Origin: an uncultured Muribaculaceae bacterium
Lineage (GTDB): Bacteria; Bacteroidota; Bacteroidia; Bacteroidales; Muribaculaceae
Assembly (NCBI GenBank): GCA_910579035.1
Contig: CAJTSR010000009.1
Span: 1 to 64,000 of the forward strand
Length of the DNA stretch: 64,000 nt
Reading direction: 5' to 3'
The notes under the pieces: generated by a model
Seen by the model: the letters and a program-made list of their open reading frames with translations, nothing else
What the model was told of the DNA's origin: nothing
Database searches by the model: none
Shown: positions 43,808-53,142 of the stretch, piece after piece
How positions within the stretch are numbered: position 1 is the first letter of the stretch
Layout of the letters: every line of letters starts with the position of its first letter
Position numbers and translations under genes: made by a program

Positions 43808-44308
43808 ATGAAAAATATAGGTATATTCTACGGCTCTGCCACAGGCACCACGGCCGAAGTGGCAAAAAAGATAGGCGAACTCCTCGGAGTGTCGCCCGAC
43901 GACATACACAACGTGGCCGATACCGCCCCGTCGGTTCTCGGACAATACGGCACTCTTGTTCTGGGTTCCTCAACCTGGGGCAACGGCGAACTCGAAGACG
44001 ACTGGTTCGACTTTATCGACGGCGCACAGGCTCTTGACCTGAAAGGACACAAGATAGCACTCTTCGGCTGCGGCGACGAAACGATGTCCGACACCTTCTG
44101 CAACGCCGTGGGCATACTCTACGACAAGCTGAAAGACACCGGCGCCACCTTCATCGGCGAATATCCTGCCGACGGCTACACCTTCGACCATTCAGAAGCC
44201 TCTGACGGCTCCACCATGCGCGGCCTCGTGCTCGACGAGGTAAACCATCCGGAATTTACGCCGGCACGCCTCACCGCATGGACAGCCCTCATCAGGCAAC
44301 AGCTATAA
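43808..44308 (+). CDS. fldA: Flavodoxin, long-chain type
   Basis: 166-residue FMN electron carrier. The phosphate loop GSATGTTAEVAKKI is near the N-terminus; the aromatic FMN contacts are in STWGNGELEDDW and FGCGDETMSDTFCNAVG. The inserted loop around YTFDHSEA marks the long-chain type. It ends three bases from the convergent Fe-S aldo/keto reductase gene, so the two transcripts must overlap or terminate within genes. Confidence 0.93.
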   Translation: MKNIGIFYGSATGTTAEVAKKIGELLGVSPDDIHNVADTAPSVLGQYGTLVLGSSTWGNGELEDDWFDFIDGAQALDLKGHKIALFGCGDETMSDTFCNAVGILYDKLKDTGATFIGEYPADGYTFDHSEASDGSTMRGLVLDEVNHPEFTPARLTAWTALIRQQL

Positions 44309-44311
44309 CGC

Positions 44312-45703
44312 TCAGATCTTCGACGCCCTCAACGATTCGGCATATGCCGCTATAGCGTGCAGACGCCCGGGTATGGCTATGCCCTGCGGACAGTGCGACA
44401 GGCAGGCGCCGCAGCCCACGCAGCGGTCGGCCTGCCGCAGCCGCGGCACGGCACGGTCGTAACCGAACAGGAATGCGCGCCTCGACCTCGCAAAGTCCGG
44501 GTCGGCACCGTCGCGCACCACAGTCCCTTCGTTGATGCAGCGGTTGTAGTGGGCGAATATTCCGGGGATATTCACACCGTAAGGGCACGGCATGCAGTAT
44601 TTGCAGTCGGTGCAAGGCACGGTGTCGTTCTGCAATATCTCCAGAGCCATACGCTGCAGGAAAGCGTCCTCCTCGGCATCGAGCGGCTCGAGAGCCGAAT
44701 ATGTGGCAATATTCTCCTTGAGATGCTCCATATACGTCATTCCCGACAAAACCGTGAGCACCCCCTCGGGCGTGCCTGCAAAGCGGAAAGCCCACGATGC
44801 CAGCGAATCGTCCGGGCGCCGCTCTTTCATTTTGGCGGCAACAGGCCCCGGCACCGAAGCGAGGCGCCCACCAAGCAAAGGCTCCATAATCACGACGGGA
44901 ATGCCGCGTTTCGACAGCTCTCCGTATAGATACTCCGCATCAGTGTTCCGTTCGTTTATCTCCTTGGCATGGCGCCAGTCGATATAGTTCATCTGTATCT
45001 GAGCGAAGTCCCAACGGATCTCGCCACGGTCCATCATGGCAAGCAGGTGGTCGAACACGGCAACATCGCCATGGTAAGAGAATCCGAGATTGCGGATTAT
45101 CCCCTGACGGCGCTTCTCGCATAGATAATCAAGCACGCCGTTATCCACATACCGCCCGTTAAAGGCCTCCATGCCGCCCATGCCTATGCCGTGGAGCAAC
45201 AGATAGTCCACATAGTCGGTACGGAGCATACGGAGAGAGTTCTCGAACATGCCGATAGATGCCTCGCGACTCCATGTGGACGGCGCGAAGTTCGACAGCT
45301 TGGTAGCTATATAGTACTTGTCGCGCGGGTGACGGCTCAGCGCTACGCCCATAGCCTCTTCCGAATGCCCCTTGCAGTAGGCAGGCGACGTGTCGAAATA
45401 GTTCACACCATGGGCAATGGCATAATCTACCGATTCGTTGACCGCGTTCTGGTCGATTTCATCGTCGGCCTCGTTGCCGCTTACAAGAGCCTTTGTCGGC
45501 AGGCGCATACAGCCGTATCCGAGTATCGACACACTGTCGCCGGTGGCGCCGTTCAGCCTCTTGGTCATAGCGCCCTGTCCACGACCCGATTTGGCACCGT
45601 CGGACGATGCCACGCCGGCTCCACAGGCTCCGAGCACGCCGGCTGCACCGAGTATGCCCAGATTACGCAGGAATCCACGCCTGCCGGTATCGAACTTCTT
45701 CAT
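44312..45703 (-). CDS. Aldo/keto reductase with Tat-like signal and two ferredoxin-type clusters
   Basis: 463 residues. The N-terminus GRRGFLRNLGILGAAGVLGAC resembles a Tat signal with a possible lipobox. The AKR barrel has LGYGCMRLPT, YFDTSPAYCKGHSEEAMG and LLHGIGMGGMEAFN. The C-terminus has CTDCKYCMPCPYGVNIPG and CVGCGACLSHCPQG, each suited to a 4Fe-4S cluster. Such ferredoxin-fused AKRs are common in anaerobes; the substrate is unknown. The start overlaps the stop of the ferredoxin membrane protein gene (ATGA), pointing to a shared electron chain. Confidence 0.87.
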   Translation of the reverse strand: MKKFDTGRRGFLRNLGILGAAGVLGACGAGVASSDGAKSGRGQGAMTKRLNGATGDSVSILGYGCMRLPTKALVSGNEADDEIDQNAVNESVDYAIAHGVNYFDTSPAYCKGHSEEAMGVALSRHPRDKYYIATKLSNFAPSTWSREASIGMFENSLRMLRTDYVDYLLLHGIGMGGMEAFNGRYVDNGVLDYLCEKRRQGIIRNLGFSYHGDVAVFDHLLAMMDRGEIRWDFAQIQMNYIDWRHAKEINERNTDAEYLYGELSKRGIPVVIMEPLLGGRLASVPGPVAAKMKERRPDDSLASWAFRFAGTPEGVLTVLSGMTYMEHLKENIATYSALEPLDAEEDAFLQRMALEILQNDTVPCTDCKYCMPCPYGVNIPGIFAHYNRCINEGTVVRDGADPDFARSRRAFLFGYDRAVPRLRQADRCVGCGACLSHCPQGIAIPGRLHAIAAYAESLRASKI

Positions 45704-47214
45704 GATTTGAGATGCACTTTATATCCTTCAACATATATGGCGGCCTTGTCCGACGATATGTGGCCGGCAGTGCCCACCGGGCAATGGTATTCGCACGAGC
45801 CGCAGCCTATGCACACGCTCTCGTCGACGCTCGGCCGCATATTGCCGTTCGTGCCTTTCACCATCTGTATGGCTCCGGCCGGACAATGCCGCGCGCAGTT
45901 GCCGCAATGCTGTCCGTAAGCAGCCGAAATGCACGTCGACGTGTCGACCACGGCGCGCCCTATGCGTATTGCCGTCTTCTCCGCCGCATCGACAGGCTTG
46001 ATAGCGCCTGCCGGACATACGTGGGAACACTCCGTGCAGTCCGGCCTGCAAAATCCGCCGGTAAACACCAGCTCGGGCTGCATAAAGCGCGATGCCGACA
46101 GCGACGGGCGCAGCACACCCTCGGGGCATGCGCTGACGCATAGCTGGCACGCTGTGCAACGGCTGCTCAGATGCCCTATACCGATGGCGCCTGCCGGAAC
46201 AGCCGGCGCCGCGTCCGGGTGGCGCTGCTTGTCTTTAAGCGGGGCAAGACCGCCGTCGGTAGCCTTGTCGGCAGCACGCGCTGCAATAGCGCCTCCGGCC
46301 ACGGCGAGTCCCACCATAAAGCTGCGCCTGGTAGCGTCCGGCGCAGCCTTTGCCGTGCCGCCGCGCCGCCGTGCATACGATATGGCGCCCCGGGTGCAAT
46401 TGCCGATACAGTCCATGCACACCACGCAGCGCGAGTAGTCAATCGAGTGGTTATTAGTATCTATGCAGGAAGCCTTGCACTTGCGCCCACACGTGCCGCA
46501 ACGGTTGCATTTATACGTGTCTATCGCAGGCTTCAACAAGGAGAAACGGCTCAGCAGGCCAAGCATCGTTCCTGCGGGACACACCTTGTTGCAATAGTCG
46601 CGCCCGCCGCGCCATGCCATAGCCGTGACCACGACGAAGGTAAGCACAGCCACAGCCAGCATAGCCACATTCAAGGGCTGCGCGGCAGGATAGGAGTCAA
46701 GCACATACACGCCGCTCTCCGCCGCCATGTCGGCCACAGGAACCACGGCCGTGCGCCATAGCGGCAATGCAAAGCGCGAGGCCATGCGCCCGTAAGCGCT
46801 GTAGGGGTCGAGCAAGCCTGCGAACGAGCTTGCAATCACCCCGGCAAGCCCTAATGCAACGAGCACAAGGAACATCGCAAAGAAGCCATATCTGAGCTTT
46901 TTTGCCTCAGGAGAATGCCTGAAAAAGCCCGCGCGGCGTTTCCTCTTAGGCGACAGCCATATCCGCAGTCGCATAACTATGTCCTGATAGATGCCCAAAG
47001 GGCATATCACCGAGCAGTACACACGCCCGAACACAAGCGTGAGGACGGCGAGCAGGCACAGCGCACCAAGATTGAGAGCGAGCAGAGCCGGAACAAGCTG
47101 TATTTTCGGTAAAAACGACAGCCACCGCGCCGCAATGCCCGTGAAATCGACAAAAAGCAGCGTAATGGCCAGAATGGCAACAGTTGCCAAGAGCATTCTG
47201 ACAATCCTCAACAT
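45700..47214 (-). CDS. NapH-like membrane ferredoxin fused to Tat-signal ferredoxin domains
   Basis: 504 residues. Several membrane segments in residues 1-205 with the NapH/RdxA-type CxxxCP motifs (YCSVICPLG at 67, YCNKVCPAG at 208). A cytoplasmic double ferredoxin follows (CNRCGTCGRKC, CVVCMDCIGNC; 236-273). Then an internal twin-arginine motif TRRSFM with a hydrophobic stretch (295-314), and a C-terminal region with further clusters (CTACQLCVSACP, CGNCARHCP, CIGCGSCEYHCP). The layout is NapH plus NapG in one chain and suggests electron transfer across the membrane. First gene of the pair with the AKR. A weak TATATTTG -7 box lies at 47326-47319 on the minus strand; the 47215-47351 gap shows nothing else. 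Confidence 0.87.
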   Translation of the reverse strand: MLRIVRMLLATVAILAITLLFVDFTGIAARWLSFLPKIQLVPALLALNLGALCLLAVLTLVFGRVYCSVICPLGIYQDIVMRLRIWLSPKRKRRAGFFRHSPEAKKLRYGFFAMFLVLVALGLAGVIASSFAGLLDPYSAYGRMASRFALPLWRTAVVPVADMAAESGVYVLDSYPAAQPLNVAMLAVAVLTFVVVTAMAWRGGRDYCNKVCPAGTMLGLLSRFSLLKPAIDTYKCNRCGTCGRKCKASCIDTNNHSIDYSRCVVCMDCIGNCTRGAISYARRRGGTAKAAPDATRRSFMVGLAVAGGAIAARAADKATDGGLAPLKDKQRHPDAAPAVPAGAIGIGHLSSRCTACQLCVSACPEGVLRPSLSASRFMQPELVFTGGFCRPDCTECSHVCPAGAIKPVDAAEKTAIRIGRAVVDTSTCISAAYGQHCGNCARHCPAGAIQMVKGTNGNMRPSVDESVCIGCGSCEYHCPVGTAGHISSDKAAIYVEGYKVHLKS

Positions 47215-47351
47215 ATGCTTAGATGGTGTTTAAAGCAAAAAGACAAGCACCAAAAGAAGAATGGCAAAAAATTTAGTGATAATATCCCACATAGAGAGTT
47301 TGTGATGGTTTGCAGCCACAAATATAGCAAATATATGCCGAATATCCTGTT

Positions 47352-49901
47352 TTATTTCAGCTTAGAGTCATATACAGTGCCGTCATAGCCTATGCCTTGT
47401 GCACTCACTTTCATTTTACGGCATGTGGAATTATTATAAAATTCGATCGAAACCTTTCCGTGCTCGTCGGTAAGCACATAAGGATTCCAATAGAGAGTGC
47501 GCCTGTAATCTTCTTCCTCAGGCATTTTGGAATAGTCCGGATGATAAAATTCAGCCGGAACGGAATATCCTTCAATCATAGTCCGGCGCGTACCTTTGCC
47601 GGGAGGAGCGGGCTTCGCAGGATCTGTTTCGATAAACACCACGCAGCCATACCTTTTATCCACCTGCAGCGGAGAAAGCCTCACATCGGCATACTTACAC
47701 TTTGCCTGCAATTCTTCGTTGATATATATCGACTTGATAGATTCAAGGTACAAACTACGGTAATTCACAGAATCTTCAAGATTTGAAGGTTTATAATCTA
47801 TCACAAACAGCGGCTTGCCCCCTTTGTACAGTATCTCCTCTTCTCCCGACGCAGAAAATCGCTTGAAGAAATGCGGATTGATTTTCAACAGCATGCCGAA
47901 CAAATCCTGCCCTATGTAGTCGCCTTCGTCCGATATTTTGTCGAGTTCGGATTTTGCATCATAGTACGCCACGGATTTGGCTCGATTTTTGAAAACATCG
48001 GCCTCCCGAGAGTGACGTTTCGATTTTACTTCCACTTCTTTAAGCATGATTGCCTTGCTTCCGATTACCTCGTGAGCTGTAATGGTATCCTCTGATTCTC
48101 CGTACTCCTCCAATCTGTCGTCCAACGACCCGGCAGACCCGGACGTGCCTGCAAGCGCTATGTCAAAGCGCTGCTCCGTATACTCTATTGCCTTTGGTTT
48201 GGGCGAGAACAGACGGTCTAAAATAATTCGGTGGTCTTTTTTCTTACCTTTCTCAGATACAGACATCACAAGATGCCACCTTCCGTCTACATCGCATCTG
48301 AACGAGAATCGGCCGCAGCTGTCGGTCATAAAGCTATCCATAAAAGACCTCCTCAACGAGTCCGACGGCTCGTTTTCCGTCATCATTGCAGACACCGTGA
48401 CATCCGGCTTCGGCACACTTTTCACAAAAGAAACCACGCGGCCCGACAGCTCTATTCCCTGCTCGGGCAGATACCTGATGTCCACCGGCTCTATGCCAGC
48501 CATCTGCCTCCACGGATAGCGCCTCCAGCCCTGAACCATCATAAGCAGGTCAAGCCTGTCCGCGCTGTCCTCTTCCCCAAGAAAATATTGCGACGGATTA
48601 CTTACATAGCCCTTGATTTCTGACATAAGAAGCAGGTCGGACAGCATATTCGATTTATAATCCACCGCATTGTCACCGTCCGATACCGAAACCGAGATGG
48701 GGAAAGACCGCGCGGCACTGTCCGCCTTGGTAGCGGTAAGCGTCATCCGCACTTTCTCTCCCGCCAAGTACTCAGCCTTGTCCTGAACCACCTCTATCCG
48801 GCCATAATCCTTGTTGTCAACAAAGAACATACGGTCTGCGACAACATCTCCATTCATATCGAACACCGTAGCCAACGACACGCCCGAAGGTGCCTTCTGC
48901 CTGCACTCCCTAAGTTCAAGCACAGAATCAAGCAGAACACCGCCATAGGAATAGACCACGCCTCTACAGCTTAAAGCAACTCCCAACAAAACCTGAGGCG
49001 ACGCCGGATTCTTCATAAGTCTTATGGTCACCAAATCATCGGAAGAAGTATTGTCAACAGAGAGCGCCACTCCGCTTTTTCGTATTTCCGGCATATCAAA
49101 ATCATATTCCCTGCCATCATATCCAAGTATCACCTTATATCGGGCATCTTCACCGACAGTGATGCCGAACACGCCTTTGCCTTCATGCAGGGTGCTGAAT
49201 TTTGCAACTACGCTGTCCGACTCATCGACAACGCGACCGTCGCATTCCACCGCAAATCCTTTGTTGTCACAAACCTCAAACGCCACCCGCACAGGCAAGC
49301 CGGCAACTATATTGCCACCCTCGGGATAGAACCGGGCATTCAGCTTTTTGCCCTTGCGCGGGCTCGGACGCTCACTGCCATACCGCACAGAGCCATACTG
49401 CGCCCTCATCATGCGCCGTTCGGCATACGCCCCTTTCTTCGCGGGTGCGTCGAACACCGGGAACACACGCGAAAACACCGCGGACTCGCCGAAGTTCAGC
49501 ATATACTTTGTATATGCCCTTATCTCATAATAGCCTGAGTAAAACGGCAAATGCCCCAAGGAGAAATCACCATGGCACTGACCGTCCTCGACCTTTAGCA
49601 CACGCCTCTGTATGACTTTTCCTCCGGGATTCAAAAGCTCCACGTACAATGTGCGGCTCAACCGGCTTGCCGTGTTTGTGGCCGCATCCACCAAATAGCA
49701 TTTAAACCAGATGTTGTCACCTTGGTAATAGCTCGTATTGTCAAAGTGCAGGTATACTTTTTCCTGAGGAATATTTTCAGAATAATTAATAGCCGCCTGA
49801 ATGTATTGCCCAAGCACACGGCCCGCGCTATCGGCGGACACCGCCTTTACCATGAACGGACACATGCAAAGGGCAAGTATCGTATAAAGCCTTTGTTTCA
49901 T
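47352..49901 (-). CDS. Large exported MG2-domain protein with degenerate TonB-plug-like region
   Basis: 849 residues with a signal peptide (ending near MVKAVSA). The N-terminal region QEKVYLHFDNTSYYQGDNIWFKC is the MG2-type opening found in alpha-2-macroglobulin-like Bacteroidota proteins. Further MG/Ig-like repeats follow (LAGEKVRMTLTATKAD). Residues about 640-790 resemble the plug of TonB-dependent receptors (LLKINPHFFKRF, IKSIYINEELQAKC), without a barrel. The C-terminus YDGTVYDSKLK resembles MG-type ends. Probably a periplasmic or outer-membrane protein; function unknown. No obvious partner gene. Confidence 0.78.
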   Translation of the reverse strand: MKQRLYTILALCMCPFMVKAVSADSAGRVLGQYIQAAINYSENIPQEKVYLHFDNTSYYQGDNIWFKCYLVDAATNTASRLSRTLYVELLNPGGKVIQRRVLKVEDGQCHGDFSLGHLPFYSGYYEIRAYTKYMLNFGESAVFSRVFPVFDAPAKKGAYAERRMMRAQYGSVRYGSERPSPRKGKKLNARFYPEGGNIVAGLPVRVAFEVCDNKGFAVECDGRVVDESDSVVAKFSTLHEGKGVFGITVGEDARYKVILGYDGREYDFDMPEIRKSGVALSVDNTSSDDLVTIRLMKNPASPQVLLGVALSCRGVVYSYGGVLLDSVLELRECRQKAPSGVSLATVFDMNGDVVADRMFFVDNKDYGRIEVVQDKAEYLAGEKVRMTLTATKADSAARSFPISVSVSDGDNAVDYKSNMLSDLLLMSEIKGYVSNPSQYFLGEEDSADRLDLLMMVQGWRRYPWRQMAGIEPVDIRYLPEQGIELSGRVVSFVKSVPKPDVTVSAMMTENEPSDSLRRSFMDSFMTDSCGRFSFRCDVDGRWHLVMSVSEKGKKKDHRIILDRLFSPKPKAIEYTEQRFDIALAGTSGSAGSLDDRLEEYGESEDTITAHEVIGSKAIMLKEVEVKSKRHSREADVFKNRAKSVAYYDAKSELDKISDEGDYIGQDLFGMLLKINPHFFKRFSASGEEEILYKGGKPLFVIDYKPSNLEDSVNYRSLYLESIKSIYINEELQAKCKYADVRLSPLQVDKRYGCVVFIETDPAKPAPPGKGTRRTMIEGYSVPAEFYHPDYSKMPEEEDYRRTLYWNPYVLTDEHGKVSIEFYNNSTCRKMKVSAQGIGYDGTVYDSKLK

Positions 49902-49918
49902 AGTTTGTTAGTGTGCAG

Positions 49919-49926
49919 CAAAAATA
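49919..49926 (-). promoter_or_regulatory. -7 box for the MG2-domain gene
   Basis: TATTTTTG on the minus strand, 17 bases upstream of the ATG. No convincing -33 box at the usual distance. Confidence 0.35.
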
Positions 49927-49957
49927 GCCAAATTATTCGTACAACAGCACGGCACAC

Positions 49958-49990
49958 ACAAAAAAACGCGGCATATGCCGCGTTTTTTTA
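49958..49990. terminator. Bidirectional terminator
   Basis: Perfect 20-bp palindrome AACGCGGCATATGCCGCGTT (49965-49984) flanked by A and T runs. It begins at the stop codon of the PatB-like gene and shares its ACGCGGC/GCCGCGT arms with the repeats at 9294 and 26274. Confidence 0.8.
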
Positions 49991-51139
49991 TAACTTGGAC
50001 AAACGACCGAGAGCCTCGAACAGTCGGCTGCGCGGGCAGGCGAGATTGATTCTTATAAAATTCTCGCCACCCGGGCCGTATATCGTGCCGGGACTTACCA
50101 TCACCTTGCAGTCGCGCTCAAGCTTTTCGGCAAATTCGGCGCCGTTCATACCCGAAGCCGATATGTCGACCCACAGCAGATAAGTGCCCTCGAGAGGCGT
50201 AACGCGGTAATCAGGCATAAACTCCTCGAAAAAGCTTGCCGCGAGCCTGTAGTTCACCCACAGATATTCGCGGAGGCTGTCGAGCCACTGCGCCCCGTGG
50301 CGGTATGCGGCAATCGTTGCCTCGATTCCGAAGGGATTCACATCGCACACCTCGTTGATGTTTATGGCGCGGTCTATGCGGGCGCGCACATCATCGTCGG
50401 CAGCGACAATGTTGGCGATCTGCAAGCCCGCTATGTTGAATGCCTTGCTTGGCGACACGCACACTGCCGCACCACGGAGAAAATCTTCGCCGAGGCTGCC
50501 GTAAGGGGTGTAATCGCGGATGCCGTAAGTGAGTTCGCAGTGAATCTCGTCGGCCACCACGAACACTCCGTGGCCGAGGCATATGCGCCCCACGCGCTCG
50601 AGTTCGTCGCGGGTCCACACACGTCCTGACGGATTGTGCGGGTTGCACAACAGCAACACCTTGGCACGCGGGTCGGAAGCACGCTCTTCGAGGTCGTCGA
50701 AGTCGATGCTGTAGCTGCCGTCGTCATCGCGCAGAAGCATATTGGCCGACAGTTCGCAGCCGTTGTTGCGAATCGATGAGTAAAAGCAGTTGTAGGCCGG
50801 AGTCTGCACTATCACCTTGTCGCCCGGCTGCGTCATAGCCTTGATTATGGCTGACACGGCAGGCACAACGCCGCTTGTGTATATGACCCACGGAGCCTCG
50901 AAGCGCCAGCCGTGCCGGGCCTCGAACCATTCGATGCATGCCTCGTAATAAGCCTGCGGCACCTTGGTATAGCCGAACACGCCGTGAGCCACCCTGCGCT
51001 CAAGGGCCTCTATTATTGCCGGGGCTGTGCGGAAATCCATATCGGCCACCCACATGGGAATTATGTCGGGATCCGAAGGCGTGTCCCACTTGTAGGAGTT
51101 GGAGCCACGCCGCTGCGGGGCTTCGTCGAACATGCTCAT
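49988..51139 (-). CDS. PatB/MalY-type PLP-dependent aminotransferase / C-S lyase
   Basis: 383-residue fold-type I PLP enzyme. Markers are MWVADMDF near the start, GVFGYTKVPQAYYEA, YTSGVVPAVSAIIKAM, NPHNPSGRVWT, ADEIHCELTY, and the PLP lysine in SPSKAFNIAGLQIAN. MalY/PatB enzymes cleave cystathionine or related sulphur amino acids. Translationally coupled to the upstream DUF3737 gene (ATGA) and followed by a strong terminator. Confidence 0.92.
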   Translation of the reverse strand: MSMFDEAPQRRGSNSYKWDTPSDPDIIPMWVADMDFRTAPAIIEALERRVAHGVFGYTKVPQAYYEACIEWFEARHGWRFEAPWVIYTSGVVPAVSAIIKAMTQPGDKVIVQTPAYNCFYSSIRNNGCELSANMLLRDDDGSYSIDFDDLEERASDPRAKVLLLCNPHNPSGRVWTRDELERVGRICLGHGVFVVADEIHCELTYGIRDYTPYGSLGEDFLRGAAVCVSPSKAFNIAGLQIANIVAADDDVRARIDRAININEVCDVNPFGIEATIAAYRHGAQWLDSLREYLWVNYRLAASFFEEFMPDYRVTPLEGTYLLWVDISASGMNGAEFAEKLERDCKVMVSPGTIYGPGGENFIRINLACPRSRLFEALGRLSKL

Positions 51140-51978
51140 AGCTTAGTTATCTTGCAGTCTGCCGGAGGCAGTATGTTGTCATCAAGTATAATCTCGCCAT
51201 ATCCCTCGGCAGCAATCGAGCCTGAGCGGGGATTCTTCACCGAGGTAATGACGCTCCGCACAGTTGCCGTAAGCTCGCTGTCCTCAAAGGCGAGGTCGCA
51301 GTCGGGAGCCATAGTGCAATCCTCCATCACCAACCCGCGGGCATAGCACAGCGGCTGCGTACCCGAAATGCGGCAGCGAACAAGCCTAAGTCCGCGCGAG
51401 TGCCAGCCGAGGTATTCACCGTTAAGCTCGGAGTCGTAGACAGTCACATTCTCCGTGTTCCAAAAAGCGTCTTTGGAGTCGATGCGCGCGTTGCGTATCT
51501 CCACATTGCGGCAGTACTGGAAGGAATAATTGCCCTGCTGGCGGTAGCGGTCGATGCGTATGTTCTCGCTGTGCATGAACAGATAGTCGGCATGCGAAAG
51601 CTCGACATCTTCCAAAACCACATTGCGGCAATGCCACAAGGTTTCCTGCGCATCGGGAATGCGCACACGGCGCAGCTCTATGCCGTCCATCTCGCGAAAC
51701 ATCTTAGGAGCCTCCACCAGAGTGTCGGCCATTTGCAGCCCGCGCGAGTACCACAGCGCCGCACGGGCGCCGTCGGTAAAACGACAGCGCTCTATCCTGA
51801 AGCCGTCGACATACCAGAAAGGATACTTGCCTTCAAAGACACAATCGACCGCCTCGATATCGGCTGCAGCCTTGAGAGCCGACTCGCCGGCGTGCACAGT
51901 CACATTGTCGAGCCTAAGCCCGCGGGCGGCGAAAAGCGGACGCTCGCCGCCGAATTCTTTATCTTTAATAATTTCCAT
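51136..51978 (-). CDS. DUF3737 family protein (right-handed beta-helix-like)
   Basis: 280 residues, cytoplasmic, with short repeated turns such as VDCVFEGKYPFWYVDG, IERCRFTDGARAALWYS and NVTVYDSELNGEYLGWHS, giving a parallel beta-helix pattern. This is the DUF3737 family, of unknown function. In several gut bacteria it is found beside a PatB-like lyase or transcription factors (recalled context). Its promoter is at 52026-52056. Confidence 0.87.
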   Translation of the reverse strand: MEIIKDKEFGGERPLFAARGLRLDNVTVHAGESALKAAADIEAVDCVFEGKYPFWYVDGFRIERCRFTDGARAALWYSRGLQMADTLVEAPKMFREMDGIELRRVRIPDAQETLWHCRNVVLEDVELSHADYLFMHSENIRIDRYRQQGNYSFQYCRNVEIRNARIDSKDAFWNTENVTVYDSELNGEYLGWHSRGLRLVRCRISGTQPLCYARGLVMEDCTMAPDCDLAFEDSELTATVRSVITSVKNPRSGSIAAEGYGEIILDDNILPPADCKITKL

Positions 51979-52025
51979 TGCACTATGTATGTTGAAAGAA
52001 GCGGAACCCCGAGTGGATTCCGCTT

Positions 52026-52056
52026 CAAATTTACCTAAAAAATACGATGTTGCAAA
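52026..52056 (-). promoter_or_regulatory. Promoter of the DUF3737-patB pair
   Basis: Minus strand: TTTG (52056-52053), a 19-base spacer, TAAATTTG (52033-52026). The start codon is 47 bases downstream. Confidence 0.85.
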
Positions 52057-52105
52057 GCTGCCTCTACCTGTTCGGAATTTTTGGTAGGCATATCCTTTTT
52101 ATTGG

Positions 52106-53086
52106 TTAGCGCAGCTTGATTTTCTGTCCTATCTGGAGCTTGGAAGTAGTCTTAAGACCGTTCAGACGGCACAGGCGCGCCACCGTGGTGCCGTTGCGCG
52201 ACGCAATCTTGCTCAGGGAGTCGCCCTTGCGCACACGGTATGTTGACGAGCCGGAACCTGCCGCCGACTTGCCGCGCACATAAGGCTTGGGCGGGTTGGC
52301 TTTCAAGTACTGCTTGGCATACTCGCTGTTTGCGGCGGGCGAGAAATTACGCGCGTTCTGATAGGTATCCTTCGAGAAGGTGTATGTATCTGTGTGCGTG
52401 GTCTGGTTTGCGAAGTCGAATATGGCGCACGGGTTGATGGCATAGCCCATGTAGCGGGTTTCAAAGTGCAGGTGCGGGCCTGTGGAACGTCCTGTGTTGC
52501 CTCCGAGTCCTATGGGGTCGCCGGCCTTCACATACTGGTCCGGCTCCACGAGGAATCCCGAGAGGTGGCCGTAGACTGTTTCGAGGTCGTTGGTATGGCG
52601 CACCACCAGATAATTACCGTATCCACGGCGCTCATAGTTCTTTATGCGCACACGGCCGTCGAATGCCGCGCGGATAGTGTCGCCCATATTGATTTTAAGG
52701 TCGACACCCTTGTGCATGCGGCGGAAACGGCGGCGATAGCCGTAAGGCGAGGTTATATAGCCCGGATGAGGCATCGAGAAACGGCTTACGTCGATAGTCA
52801 CATTGCCGGGAATGGTCACATTGCCATAGCAGTTAACGCGCTGGCTGTCCCACCCTTCGGTATAGATGTCAAATTCGGGCTCTTCCTCTTCTTCAAAGAG
52901 CTGTTCGAGGTATTTGCTTGTATTTTCTACAGATATGCCGGCATTTCCCTGATTGGCGAGCAGATTGTCGTGGCTCATTGCATGGCTTGCCGGAAGACGG
53001 TATTCGAGATTATCCTGCGCCGATACGCCTGTGCCGATACACAGGGCCGCGCCGCAGAGTAGTATTTTTGCTAAGCGAGAGAGCAT
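52106..53086 (-). CDS. M23 metallopeptidase with C-terminal LysM domain
   Basis: 326 residues with a signal peptide ending at GVSAQ. An acidic segment EEEEEPEFDIYTEGWDS precedes the M23 (LytM) domain: ITSPYGYRRRFRRMHKGVDL supplies the first zinc ligands and GPHLHFE the last. A Ser/Gly linker leads to a LysM domain (YRVRKGDSLSKIASRNGTTV, LQIGQKIKLR). Predicted peptidoglycan endopeptidase or amidase activator in the periplasm. It follows ndk by 56 bases and is probably read from the same promoter. Confidence 0.92.
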   Translation of the reverse strand: MLSRLAKILLCGAALCIGTGVSAQDNLEYRLPASHAMSHDNLLANQGNAGISVENTSKYLEQLFEEEEEPEFDIYTEGWDSQRVNCYGNVTIPGNVTIDVSRFSMPHPGYITSPYGYRRRFRRMHKGVDLKINMGDTIRAAFDGRVRIKNYERRGYGNYLVVRHTNDLETVYGHLSGFLVEPDQYVKAGDPIGLGGNTGRSTGPHLHFETRYMGYAINPCAIFDFANQTTHTDTYTFSKDTYQNARNFSPAANSEYAKQYLKANPPKPYVRGKSAAGSGSSTYRVRKGDSLSKIASRNGTTVARLCRLNGLKTTSKLQIGQKIKLR

Positions 53087-53142
53087 CTATGTGGTTTTTG
53101 TTCGGTTGTTCGTTGATTGGTTGCGATTGGTAAAATCCGGAA

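Noticed and set aside
44309..44311. Three-base gap between convergent flavodoxin and aldo/keto reductase genes as a sign of misannotation
   Set aside because: Both proteins end at natural family C-termini, so the tight convergence is real and not evidence of a frameshift.
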